Shown: one piece after another, positions 39,857-47,864 of the stretch
How positions within the stretch are numbered: the stretch's first letter is position 1
How the letters are laid out: the number at the start of each line of letters is the position of its first letter
DNA from: JACRCG01 sp964524835
Lineage (GTDB): Bacteria; Desulfobacterota; Desulfuromonadia; Geobacterales; Pseudopelobacteraceae
Length of the DNA stretch: 64,000 nt
Direction: 5' to 3'
Assembly (NCBI GenBank): GCA_964524835.1
Contig: CAZGEG010000016.1
Location: 47,727 to 111,726, forward strand
Made by a program: the position numbers and the translations under genes
Notes under the pieces: model-generated
The model's database searches: none
Told to the model about the DNA's origin: nothing
What the model saw: only the letters and a program-made list of their open reading frames with translations

Positions 39857-42087
39857 TCAGCCCTCACCGGTGTGTTTTCCTCATCCATGACACTCATCAT
39901 CTGCGGCTGCACCGGTTGCGGACCGAAGCGGAAGACTTCGTCAACCTGCAGCCCTTTCGGGATCTGGTGGGTGATAAAGACCATCGAAACCTTTCCCTTG
40001 AGGGCGTTGACCGTGGCGGCGAAATGTTCGGCCGTCTGATGATCCAGGTTGGAGGTCGCTTCGTCGAAGATCAGGATGCGGGGGCGCTTGAGCAGGGCAC
40101 GGGCGATGGCAACCCGCTGGCGCTGCCCGCCGGAAATCCCGACCCCCTGCTCGCCGATTTCGGTCTGGTACCCCTGGGGCAGCCCTTCGATGACGTCGTG
40201 GATTTCCGCCTGGCGGCAGGCCAGGACGATCTCCTCGAATCCGGCATGGGGATTGGCATGGCTCAGGTTCTCGTAGATGGTTCCGGAGAAGAGCACCGTT
40301 TCCTGGGGGACGACGCCGAAGATGGCCCGCAGTTCGTTGGCGGACATGTGGCGGATGTCGCCGCCGTCGATCCTGATCTGGCCGTCCGTGGGCTGGTAGA
40401 AGCCGAGCAGCATCTTGGCCAGGGTACTTTTGCCGCATCCGGACGGCCCCATCAGGACACTCAGGTGCCCGGCCTTGAAGGTGAGGTTGAGGTTACGGTA
40501 CAGGTAGGGGTGTTCCTGGCTGTAGCGGAAGCTCAGATCTTTGAGTTCCACGCACCCTCCCTGACGGCTGCTGCTGCGGGCCGGGGTGAGGGCGTACGGC
40601 TCGGTGGGCATGTCCATGATGTCGCCCAGCCGTTTGATGGAGATGTCGGCCTGCTGGAATTCCTGCCAGAGCCCGACCAGCCGCAGCATCGGCTGGCTCA
40701 TGCGGCTGGAGAACATCTGGAAGGCGACCAGTTTGCCGATCGTGAAGCCGTCGTTCTGCATGACCAGCAACGCCCCGACGACGAGGATGGACAGGGTCAT
40801 GATCTGTTCCAGGGCGTTGGCGATGACGTTGTAGGTATTGGAGAGCTGGCGGGTGGAAAATCCGGCTGCCAGGTAGGACGAGATATACTCCCCGTAGCGC
40901 TGTTCGAGTACCGGTTCCATCTGCAGTGATTTGACGGTACTCATGCCGGAGATGTGTTCGGTGACAAAGGCCTGGTTGCGTGCGCCCAGCAGGAACTGAT
41001 GGTTGAGCTTTTCACGGAAGACCGGGGTGACGAGGACGCTCATGACCGCGATCAGGCCGAGTATACCCAGCGATATTAGTGAGAGCTGCCAGCTGTACCA
41101 GAACATGACCCCCAGGAAGATCAGCAGGAACGGAAAATCAAGAATCAGGGTAACGGCCGCGCCGCTGACAAACTGACGGATCGTGTCCACCCCCTGCATC
41201 CGGGCGACAAGGACGCCGGTAGGTCGGCGTTCGAAGTAAGGGAGCGGCAGTCTGAGCAGATGGCGGAAGACCTTGCTGCCGAGGAGGGCATCGATGCGGT
41301 TGCCGGTATGCAGTACCAGGTATTGCCGCAGCCAGGTCATGATGGTGCTGAAGACCATGAACAGCAGCATCCCGACACCGATCACGATAAGAGTACTCTG
41401 TGTCTGGTGAACGACAACCTTGTCAATGACAACCTGGGTGAAGAGCGGGGTCGCAAGTGCGATAAGCTGGATGACCAGCGAGGCCAGCAGTATTTCCTTC
41501 CAGATTGTCTTGTGTTTGAGCAGTTCGGGGATAAACCATTTAAAACCGAATCGCGGGGTTTGCCGGCCTGCGGCATCGGAATCGACGGCACTGCCCGCTT
41601 CGTTTTTGGATATGAGCAGCAGATCGGGATGGAGCTGATCCGCAATCTCCGTCAGCGGGACGGTTTCCGGTGCCTGTGAACCGGGGCGGAAGAAGAGCAG
41701 CCGTTCTTCATCGCACCTGACAATCAGTATGGGGGTAAGATTCGGTTCGCTGGCTTTCTCCGGTGTACCGTCCTGCGGTGTCTGCTCCTGAGTGCTGATA
41801 ACAAGGAATCCCACCACCGGCAGGGTCAGTTTTGAAAGCCCGGCAGCGTTGACCGGCACGCCACGATCACCGGTCTTGAAGCCCAGGGCATGCAGTGCAT
41901 TGTGGATTGTCGTTATGGAACAGGGTGGCGGGAATTGCCGTTCGATCAGCAACGGATCGAAGGGGATACGGTGGAGCTGGCAGAGACTGCCCAGCAGCCA
42001 GAGCAGATCCGGGCCGGCAAGGTGGACTGCACCCAGGGTGCTCTTGTGCCCGGAATCTGTTTTTTTTATCTTTATCGCACTCAACAT
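39853..42087 (-). CDS. Type I secretion ABC exporter with degenerate peptidase-like domain
   Basis: 744 residues. Residues 1-155 form a C39-like domain in which the catalytic Cys, His and Asp are not preserved (LLWLLGSLCQLHRIPFDP; TPILIVRCDEERLLFFRPGS), as in HlyB-type exporters that do not cut their substrate. Six transmembrane helices lie between about 190 and 440. The nucleotide-binding domain has Walker A GPSGCGKST, signature SGGQRQR and Walker B RILIFDEATS. It should export the downstream RTX protein with HlyD at 22627-24045 and a TolC. It is the first gene of the operon; the ATG at 42087 has no strong ribosome binding site. Confidence 0.93.
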   Translation of the reverse strand: MLSAIKIKKTDSGHKSTLGAVHLAGPDLLWLLGSLCQLHRIPFDPLLIERQFPPPCSITTIHNALHALGFKTGDRGVPVNAAGLSKLTLPVVGFLVISTQEQTPQDGTPEKASEPNLTPILIVRCDEERLLFFRPGSQAPETVPLTEIADQLHPDLLLISKNEAGSAVDSDAAGRQTPRFGFKWFIPELLKHKTIWKEILLASLVIQLIALATPLFTQVVIDKVVVHQTQSTLIVIGVGMLLFMVFSTIMTWLRQYLVLHTGNRIDALLGSKVFRHLLRLPLPYFERRPTGVLVARMQGVDTIRQFVSGAAVTLILDFPFLLIFLGVMFWYSWQLSLISLGILGLIAVMSVLVTPVFREKLNHQFLLGARNQAFVTEHISGMSTVKSLQMEPVLEQRYGEYISSYLAAGFSTRQLSNTYNVIANALEQIMTLSILVVGALLVMQNDGFTIGKLVAFQMFSSRMSQPMLRLVGLWQEFQQADISIKRLGDIMDMPTEPYALTPARSSSRQGGCVELKDLSFRYSQEHPYLYRNLNLTFKAGHLSVLMGPSGCGKSTLAKMLLGFYQPTDGQIRIDGGDIRHMSANELRAIFGVVPQETVLFSGTIYENLSHANPHAGFEEIVLACRQAEIHDVIEGLPQGYQTEIGEQGVGISGGQRQRVAIARALLKRPRILIFDEATSNLDHQTAEHFAATVNALKGKVSMVFITHQIPKGLQVDEVFRFGPQPVQPQMMSVMDEENTPVRAE

Positions 42088-42142
42088 GAATTGGTATGTA
42101 CTCCGGAAGTGGTAAAATTATCAGCAGCAACTGGCAGTAAGC

Positions 42143-42155
42143 ATGAACATTCATT
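42143..42155. promoter_or_regulatory. Copy of the TetR operator core upstream of the T1SS operon
   Basis: ATGAACATTCATT is identical over 13 bp to the sequence within the operator in front of the TetR gene (49922-49934). Its palindromic core ATGAA-CA-TTCAT lies about 55 bp upstream of the exporter ATG, downstream of the sigma-54-like box, where a repressor would block transcription. Confidence 0.4.
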
Positions 42156-42194
42156 TCATGACAGATAAGCCCGTATGCATTAGAAGTCATGCAT

Positions 42195-42212
42195 TATCAA
42201 TTTATGTGCCAA
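42195..42212 (-). promoter_or_regulatory. Possible sigma-54-type promoter of the T1SS operon
   Basis: On the minus strand TTGGCACATAAATTGATA has the TTGGCAC element and TTG at the correct spacing of a -24/-12 promoter, but the normally invariant -12 GC reads GA. It is about 108 bp upstream of the exporter start. Confidence 0.3.
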
Positions 42213-42610
42213 ATCGCTGTACATCACGTCAATATCGGTATTTTTATTAGTTGTGTCTGTTTTTTTGAGGGAATACTGCGCGAGGGAGAACGGTAGAATA
42301 ATGGTGGATTATAACGGGGGCACGCCCACATGATCCGGCGTTTCATCAACAAGGGTAGAGGCGTTTTCATCATTAATTCCAGTCGTTTACCCGCATATTA
42401 CCGTCTGAGCGGAGCAGCGTTGCGTTATCATCACGTACCAAATATTCTTTACACCTGATGCTCTGGGCCCCTGCTGAAATGAGTCAGCGCCACGTTCAGG
42501 TGAATGGCGCTATAAACTCTTTCCTCGGAAAAAAATAATACGTTTTTGATGGTCAGTTAAAAGTGTGGGAGACATTCGGAGAGTGGAAAGGACGTTTTGG
42601 ACAGAGTGAG

Positions 42611-42694
42611 GTGTAAAAAAGTTTACACTTTTTGGAAAAAGCTGCGTAACAGTACGATATTACAGGTTTATTAAAATTGTAAAGTTTCTTTACA
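42611..42694. promoter_or_regulatory. Pair of TGTAAA/TTTACA palindromes
   Basis: GTGTAAA-AAAG-TTTACAC at 42611-42628 has perfect 7-bp arms, and TGTAAAG-TTT-CTTTACA at 42678-42694 has perfect 7-bp arms with a 3-bp centre. The half-site recurs at 42744. They look like operator or activator sites, roughly 520-600 bp upstream of the T1SS operon; the binding protein is unknown. Confidence 0.4.
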
Positions 42695-42747
42695 CTCCAG
42701 AAAAATATCCGGTTTTCTTTTTTAATTTCAATGAGTTAGAAAAGTGT

Positions 42748-42779
42748 AAAAAAACGGGCACCCCCCCTGTTCAGGGTGC
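42748..42779 (-). terminator. Second hairpin terminator downstream of the pseudouridine synthase gene
   Basis: On the minus strand GCACCC and GGGTGC arms, reinforced by CCTG-AA-CAGG, are followed by CCG and seven T. It is the stronger terminator in U-tract terms. Confidence 0.5.
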
Positions 42780-42851
42780 TGTTTTGGACTATGTGTGTTC
42801 GGTATTCCGCCTAAAGATTCGTTTCGGAGCGACTACAGCTGTCTTATGCAA

Positions 42852-42888
42852 AACGCCATGCAGCCATTATTATTGGCTTCATGGCGTT
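42852..42888 (-). terminator. Hairpin after the RluA-family gene
   Basis: AACGCCATG and CATGGCGTT with inner AGCCA/TGGCT form a long stem 40 nt after the stop codon at 42929; on the minus strand it is followed by TTTTGC, a short U tract. Confidence 0.5.
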
Positions 42889-42928
42889 ATTTGGTTGCGG
42901 CCTGAAACAGATTTTACATAGAAATCGA

Positions 42929-43810
42929 TCATTCCGCCTTGGACAAAGCCCGAACCCGCTCTTCAAACTCCCCGTCAAGGGGAGCAGACACAGTAACCTC
43001 CACTTTTGCTGAGTTTTGAAACGTCATGGCAGAGCAGTGCAGCATCATCCGCCCGGCGGGCAGGCCGCCATAGGTCGCGTCGCCGAGGATCGGCAGACCG
43101 ACCGACGCAAGATGCACCCGGATCTGGTGGGTGCGGCCGGTCAGCGGCCGCGCCTCCACCAGCGAGAGGTCGCCGGATGAGGCAACCGTCCGGAATTCGG
43201 TGATAGCCGCCTTCCCCCCTTCAACAACCCCGTAACGCGCCGAGGCAACCTTGCCGATCGGCGCGTCCACCCTCCACACCTCCTGTTCGGGACGGCCGCA
43301 GACCAGCGCCAGATAGAGCTTGTCAACCAGCCCATCCTGAAACAGTTTTGAGAGTCTCCCCGAAGCCTGCCGGTTTTTCGGGAAGAGCATCGCTCCCGAC
43401 GTGCCGCGATCGAGGCGGTGGACCACCCGGGCCGGCTCACTGTTCCCCTGCGCCTTGAAATATTCGGTCACCCAGTATTCAAGTGTCCCCTTCAGCTGAT
43501 AGGGGGTGCGCTGGCTGTTGACCCCGGCCGGCTTGTTGACGGCGATCAGCTCCCCGTCCTCGTAGAGCAGCGCCTCCGGCGGCAGGAACAGCTCCTGGAA
43601 CCGCCCCGTTTCCATCACGCCGATCTCGATGACATCTCCGACTTTGACGCTCCGCGACGCGACCCGCACCAGAGCGACATTGACCGTACATCCGCCACGG
43701 TCGATGATGCGGCGCGCCTCCGATTTGCTGATCCCCGCATTGAGGGTTGCAACGGCATCATCGAGGCGGAGATTGTTCTCTTCTTTTCCCACCGTTTTTC
43801 TCACTATCAT
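42929..43810 (-). CDS. RluA-family pseudouridine synthase
   Basis: 293 residues from the ATG at 43810; an in-frame TTG at 43846 is weaker. An S4 RNA-binding domain covers about residues 12-70 (RLDDAVATLNAGISKSEARR, IIDRGGCTVNV). The catalytic motif VVHRLDRGTSGAMLFPK has Asp134 as nucleophile. LTGRTHQIRVHLASVGLPIL is the usual C-terminal motif. It isomerises uridines in rRNA or tRNA, but the target position cannot be told from sequence. Two terminators follow. Confidence 0.92.
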   Translation of the reverse strand: MIVRKTVGKEENNLRLDDAVATLNAGISKSEARRIIDRGGCTVNVALVRVASRSVKVGDVIEIGVMETGRFQELFLPPEALLYEDGELIAVNKPAGVNSQRTPYQLKGTLEYWVTEYFKAQGNSEPARVVHRLDRGTSGAMLFPKNRQASGRLSKLFQDGLVDKLYLALVCGRPEQEVWRVDAPIGKVASARYGVVEGGKAAITEFRTVASSGDLSLVEARPLTGRTHQIRVHLASVGLPILGDATYGGLPAGRMMLHCSAMTFQNSAKVEVTVSAPLDGEFEERVRALSKAE

Positions 43811-43895
43811 GCCGTTTGTAGTACCCTTTTCAGCGCCCGTTGGCAAACAAATCCTTTGTGGCTAAAGCCTCCGGATTCTGCTAACCTCCGACACC

Positions 43896-44486
43896 ATGAC
43901 CGATTCTTCCATCATCACAATGCCGGCGCTGCGCGGGCCGGTGCCGCTTTCGCACCTGCTCCTGGGCAGCTTCGTTCAAGACGGGCATTACGCCGTTGAT
44001 GCGACCTGCGGCAACGGCCATGACACCCTGCTGCTGGCACGCCTGGTCGGTTATCGCGGCCATGTCTGGGGTTTCGACATCCAGCGGCAGGCGGTTGAAG
44101 AGACCGGCCGCCGGTTGACGGAAGCCGGACTGTCGAGCCGGGTCACGCTCCTGCCGGTAGGGCACGAAGCGGTGGCGGAACATGTCGCCGTGCCGCTGCA
44201 GGCCGTACTGTTCAATCTCGGCTACCTTCCCGGGGGGAACCGCAGCATCATCACCCGCCCGGACACGACCGGCATCGCCCTGGAGCTGTCGCTGGCTCTG
44301 CTGGCCGCTGGGGGAGTCGTGATCGTGACGGTGTATCCGGGGCACGACGGCGGCACGGAGGAGCAGACCGCCGTCGAGGGGTGGGCTTCCGGACTCGACC
44401 CGCGCTCCTATCACAGCTGGCGCATGGGACAGACCAACGTAACCCCGGCGGCACCGTACCTGATTCTCGTCCAGAAAGGGCTCTGA
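43896..44486 (+). CDS. mnmM: tRNA (mnm5s2U34) methyltransferase-type protein, MnmM/YtqB family
   Basis: 196 residues. AVDATCGNGHDTLLLARLVG is the SAM-binding motif I, followed by VWGFDIQRQAVEETGRRL. The family hallmark FNLGYLPGGNRSIITRPDTT is present near residue 110. Members of this group (formerly rRNA methylase-like) methylate the wobble 5-aminomethyl group of tRNA. Only one base separates the stop from the HpnI-like gene downstream. No clear Shine-Dalgarno sequence precedes the ATG at 43896. Confidence 0.85.
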   Translation: MTDSSIITMPALRGPVPLSHLLLGSFVQDGHYAVDATCGNGHDTLLLARLVGYRGHVWGFDIQRQAVEETGRRLTEAGLSSRVTLLPVGHEAVAEHVAVPLQAVLFNLGYLPGGNRSIITRPDTTGIALELSLALLAAGGVVIVTVYPGHDGGTEEQTAVEGWASGLDPRSYHSWRMGQTNVTPAAPYLILVQKGL

Positions 44487-44487
44487 C

Positions 44488-45633
44488 ATGCTGCGCTCCC
44501 TGCTCCCCTTCATGGCCGTCCTGCCGGCGCTCGCCTACTCGCTGATCTCGCTGGTCTGTGCGCTGAAATACTTCAAAATTCATCGTCACCTCACCCCTTC
44601 CCCCTCACCTCCCGGAGTTTCCATTCTCAAGCCGGTCAAGGGGATGGACGAAGACAGCTACGATAATTTCGCCTCGTTCTGCTGCCAGAATTACTCAGGC
44701 GACCTGCAGCTTGTCTTTGCCGTTGCATCTCCTGACGACCCGGTTATTACGGTTATCCGGCAGCTGATTGATGATTTTTCCAATCATGACATCAGCCTGG
44801 TAATCAACCCCGCACTGCATGGGCCGAATTATAAAGTATCCAACCTGATCAACGCCTTTCTCCACGTCAGACACGACATCATCATTGTCAGTGACAGCGA
44901 CATCAGTGTTGAACCGGATTACCTGCAATCGGTAACCGCACACTTTTCCGACCCGCAGGTTGGATTGGTCACGTCACTGTATCGCACCTCCGAGGTGCAT
45001 GGCATCGCCACCGCCCTCGAAGCAACCGGATTCACGGCCGAAATGATCCCCAATGTACTGGTTGCCCTGCAGCTTGAAGGGCTGTCCTTTGCTCTCGGCG
45101 CCTCGATGGCGGTCAGACGCGAGGCGCTGGCGGCGATCGGCGGCTTTGGCTCCCTCGCCGGCTACCTTGCCGATGACTATCAACTCGGCAACAAGATTCA
45201 CCGTGCCGGGTGGCGGCTCGCCCTTGATCCCTGTTTTGTCGAGAGTGTCATCAAGTCGGAAAATCTGATGACGGTGCTTTCCCGGCAGCTCCGCTGGGCC
45301 CGTACCATGCGGGTCAGCCGGCCGGGAGGCTACCTGGCCTCCGGGATTACGCTCCCCTTCCCCGCGGCCCTGCTGGCAACGCTGCTGGCACCATCACCGG
45401 CACTTGGACTTGCAGCCGTCGCATTGCTCTACGGTGTACGCCTCTGCATCACCACGGTTTTCAGTCGCCGCTTCGTCAGGGACAACCTGCTGCCCCGCTG
45501 GCTCTGGCTGCTCCCGCTCCGGGATATGCTGGCATTTTTTGCCTGGGCCCTGTCTTTTCTGGGCAACCGCGTGGAATGGCGCGGCAGCCGCTTTGTGCTG
45601 AAACCGGGGGGGAAGATCGAGGAGATTGTTTGA
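44488..45633 (+). CDS. hpnI: HpnI-like glycosyltransferase (hopanoid, GT21/ceramide-glucosyltransferase family)
   Basis: 381 residues. One N-terminal transmembrane segment is followed by a GT-A domain: ISILKPVKGMDEDSYDN-type start at about residue 44, SDSDISV with Asp136 and Asp138, LADDYQLGNKIHRAGW, and RQLRWARTMR (266-275), the (Q/R)xxRW motif of processive/lipid GTs. Two to three C-terminal hydrophobic segments anchor it. HpnI adds N-acetylglucosamine to bacteriohopanetetrol at the cytoplasmic membrane. No other hopanoid gene is nearby, so the lipid acceptor is assigned by homology only. Confidence 0.82.
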   Translation: MLRSLLPFMAVLPALAYSLISLVCALKYFKIHRHLTPSPSPPGVSILKPVKGMDEDSYDNFASFCCQNYSGDLQLVFAVASPDDPVITVIRQLIDDFSNHDISLVINPALHGPNYKVSNLINAFLHVRHDIIIVSDSDISVEPDYLQSVTAHFSDPQVGLVTSLYRTSEVHGIATALEATGFTAEMIPNVLVALQLEGLSFALGASMAVRREALAAIGGFGSLAGYLADDYQLGNKIHRAGWRLALDPCFVESVIKSENLMTVLSRQLRWARTMRVSRPGGYLASGITLPFPAALLATLLAPSPALGLAAVALLYGVRLCITTVFSRRFVRDNLLPRWLWLLPLRDMLAFFAWALSFLGNRVEWRGSRFVLKPGGKIEEIV

Positions 45634-45674
45634 TAGCGCAAACCTCTAATCAGGTACAGTGGGAGGGAGGAAAA

Positions 45675-46253
45675 ATGAAAATACTAGTGCTTAACGGAAG
45701 TCCCCGAAAAAACGGTACGGTCGCTTTGCTCCTCAAGGCTGTAACAGAACCCCTTTCAGCGCAGCATGAAGTTGAGTGGGTTGATGTTTCCGGACTCAAC
45801 ATGAAAAATTGCACGGCCTGCATGGTTTGCCGGGAGAAAGAGATTTGTGTTATGCCTGAGGATGATGCGCACGTGGTTGGGAACAAGATTCAGCAGGCTG
45901 ATGCATTGGTCATCGGCACCCCGACACATTGGGGGAATATGAGCGCAGCGCTGAAACTGCTTTTCGACCGCAACGTGCCTGTCTTCATGGGCGAAAGCCC
46001 TCTTGGCATGCCGGTTCCAAGGCAGAAAGGGAAGCGTGCGGTGGCCGTTACGGCATGCACGACACCGTGGCCTTTCAACTTCATTCTACCCGAAAGCAGG
46101 GGAGCCCTTCGAGCCATCAGGGAGGTTCTGCACTACGGGGGGTACAAGACAGTTGGCACCATCACTAAACCGGGGACAAGGAAGTCAACTGTGCTTTCAT
46201 CGTCCTTGAAGGGAAAAGCAAGGCGTCTGGGAGAAAAACTCGTCCGGAGATGA
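45675..46253 (+). CDS. Flavodoxin-fold NAD(P)H-dependent FMN reductase
   Basis: 192 residues from the ATG at 45675 with GGGAGG upstream. The FMN-binding loop LVLNGSPRKNGTVALLLK opens the protein; CTACMVCREKEICVMPEDD is a conserved Cys pattern of iron-sulfur flavoproteins; IGTPTHWGNMSAALKLLFDR binds flavin. The likely role is NAD(P)H-dependent reduction of flavin, quinones or nitro compounds. It follows hpnI by 41 nt. Confidence 0.88.
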   Translation: MKILVLNGSPRKNGTVALLLKAVTEPLSAQHEVEWVDVSGLNMKNCTACMVCREKEICVMPEDDAHVVGNKIQQADALVIGTPTHWGNMSAALKLLFDRNVPVFMGESPLGMPVPRQKGKRAVAVTACTTPWPFNFILPESRGALRAIREVLHYGGYKTVGTITKPGTRKSTVLSSSLKGKARRLGEKLVRR

Positions 46254-46417
46254 CCATTCAACATCGACTCAAGGTCCAATCGTGGAGCGAACCGTACCTG
46301 GCCTTGATGACAAAAGCCGACGCAATGCCGGTCCGAATACTCCGAGGTAGAGAAAAATTCGCCCATGCTGGCTTTGCGGAAATAATTCCGGAACATAAAA
46401 TGATATTGATGCTGTGA
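46250..46417 (+). CDS. Possible 55-residue ORF overlapping the FMN reductase stop
   Basis: ATG at 46250 overlaps the TGA of the reductase by 4 nt (ATGA); the ORF encodes a soluble peptide starting MTIQHRLKVQSWSEP and ending MILML. The overlap favours translation, but there is no family resemblance or dedicated ribosome site, so it remains a weak candidate. Confidence 0.25.
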   Translation: MTIQHRLKVQSWSEPYLALMTKADAMPVRILRGREKFAHAGFAEIIPEHKMILML

Positions 46418-46491
46418 GCCCGCATTCTGCAAGCTTGTGAAACAATCATAGTGTTATACCTGCCTGCAGCTGTACGTTGATCAATGCCACG

Positions 46492-47448
46492 CTAGAATTT
46501 GTACCCGATCCCGGTGCCGAAAGCGACAGTGGAACTGTCGAAAAAGGTTATGTTGGCGTTGGTTTTGCCATAGGCTGCAACTCCGAAAAGATACAGGTTA
46601 TCAAATCCAAACGGCGCGGCAAACGCGACGGTTTCCAAAACACCGTAGGTGGTTTCTTCCCTTTTTTTGTTGAATACCGGATGGAGCTTGTCGTAATCAA
46701 TGCGGCTGATTTCTAGGCTGGTGGCATAGGTGATTCGCCCTTTAACAAGAGCATGCTTTAACCCTGCAGCATACCCGCATCCGGAATTACTAGCGCCATC
46801 CCGGTTTATCCAAATATGGCGCAGGGAAGAATTCAATACTCCGGCTGACCCCCAATCCATCGAGAAGCCGATACCCATGGTTGTATCCGCGCCGTCCCGC
46901 CGCAGATCCGGTTGAATTTGCCCGATCCGGTCCTGCTCGACATCAATAAACTTCTGATCAAGAAAGAGCCGTATTCTGGTATCCAGCACGTTGTCCCAGT
47001 TCATGTTGATGCCAACCGATTCGGCATCGGTTTTGGAGCGGCTAATCCCATCCAAGTAAGGGTTTTCCCAAACGTTTTTATTTTCATAGAGCGCGCTGAG
47101 CGACAGACTGCCTACTCCTGCAAATTCCTGACTTGCCGAGACGTAAAAGGGTTTTCCCATATCGACCCCGGCAAAGATTTTCGTCCCGCTGTTGTTGAAG
47201 GCATATCCAACTTCAGCGCCGATCAGCGGGATGCCAACGGATTGCCGATTACCACTGTTATCGAGACTGTCGAGTTTCTCATTGTCGTCAAACACCTCCA
47301 GCCCTGAAGGTCGGGAGCTGACCACTCCGCCTCCAATACGTATATCCCCGTACAAACCACCTTGTTCAACCACCTCTGATTGTGCCGATGCTGACATAAC
47401 CAATGCAATTAACAGAATGCAGATCACTAAAAAACCCAATACTTTCAT
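46492..47448 (-). CDS. DUF2860-type outer membrane beta-barrel protein
   Basis: 318 residues from the ATG at 47448 with GGGAGGATG upstream. A Sec signal peptide (MKVLGFLVICILLIALVMS, cleavage likely after ASA) is followed by alternating beta strands and ends in FGTGIGYKF, with a C-terminal Phe typical of outer-membrane proteins. The pattern (GGLYGDIRIGGGVVSSRPSG near the N-terminus and conserved YGKTNANITF-like end) resembles the DUF2860 group. Function unknown. It is transcribed alone, diverging from the RstAB-like operon. Confidence 0.8.
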   Translation of the reverse strand: MKVLGFLVICILLIALVMSASAQSEVVEQGGLYGDIRIGGGVVSSRPSGLEVFDDNEKLDSLDNSGNRQSVGIPLIGAEVGYAFNNSGTKIFAGVDMGKPFYVSASQEFAGVGSLSLSALYENKNVWENPYLDGISRSKTDAESVGINMNWDNVLDTRIRLFLDQKFIDVEQDRIGQIQPDLRRDGADTTMGIGFSMDWGSAGVLNSSLRHIWINRDGASNSGCGYAAGLKHALVKGRITYATSLEISRIDYDKLHPVFNKKREETTYGVLETVAFAAPFGFDNLYLFGVAAYGKTNANITFFDSSTVAFGTGIGYKF

Positions 47449-47864
47449 GACATCCTCCCGTTGCCTGTAGTTTGTGTAATTCAACATTAACGGGAACTGC
47501 GCAGGCTGTCTGTTGTGAAATTGTTCGCTTTTGTTACGAAATGTTTCAACTGGCGAAGACCTGCCCGTGTGGTTACAGACCGTTACAAATTGATGCAAAA
47601 ATCCAACAGATTAATTCATGCGCGGGGTTTAGTATGGCATCATCGGTTGGAGGATCTTATCAGGGTGAGCATGCTCTTCTGCTTTACTATTCCGCAGGCT
47701 TAGATCCGATCCGGATCGTTTAATCGTTCGTTGCGGTCTCCCGGAGACGAAGAACTCTCTTGAATAAGTACTGGCAACATTGTGAAGATGCCATATAATT
47801 CAGATGTCGGAATAAACAACGGCAGGTGACGGATAGAGCCCCATAACTGCCGGAGGAAAATTAC
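47449..47864. other. Divergent promoter region between barrel protein and two-component system
   Basis: About 415 bp without a convincing ORF. It contains the promoter at 47771-47799 and a strong GGAGG ribosome site before the ATG at 47865. The stretch 47470-47700 lacks recognisable signals; a reading frame through it has no coding character. Confidence 0.5.
47771..47799 (+). promoter_or_regulatory. Sigma-70 promoter of the RstAB-like operon
   Basis: CTGGCA (47771-47776), a 17-bp spacer and TATAAT (47794-47799) match the consensus in 4 of 6 and 6 of 6 positions. Transcription would start near 47806, leaving a 5' leader of about 60 nt. Confidence 0.6.

Larger units (their letters stand above)
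42088..42928. other. Long non-coding region upstream of the T1SS operon
   Basis: About 840 bp without a confident gene. It contains the shared 13-bp palindrome at 42143, a sigma-54-like box at 42195-42212, two TGTAAA/TTTACA palindromes at 42.61 and 42.68 kb and two hairpin terminators near 42.75 and 42.87 kb. A 42-codon ORF at 42330-42458 (plus, starting MIRRFINKGRG) has no supporting evidence beyond a weak ribosome site. Confidence 0.6.

Noticed and set aside
42330..42458. 42-codon ORF on the plus strand (MIRRFINKGRG...)
   Set aside because: Only a weak ribosome-site-like G run precedes it and the product resembles nothing; kept only as a note in the intergenic entry.
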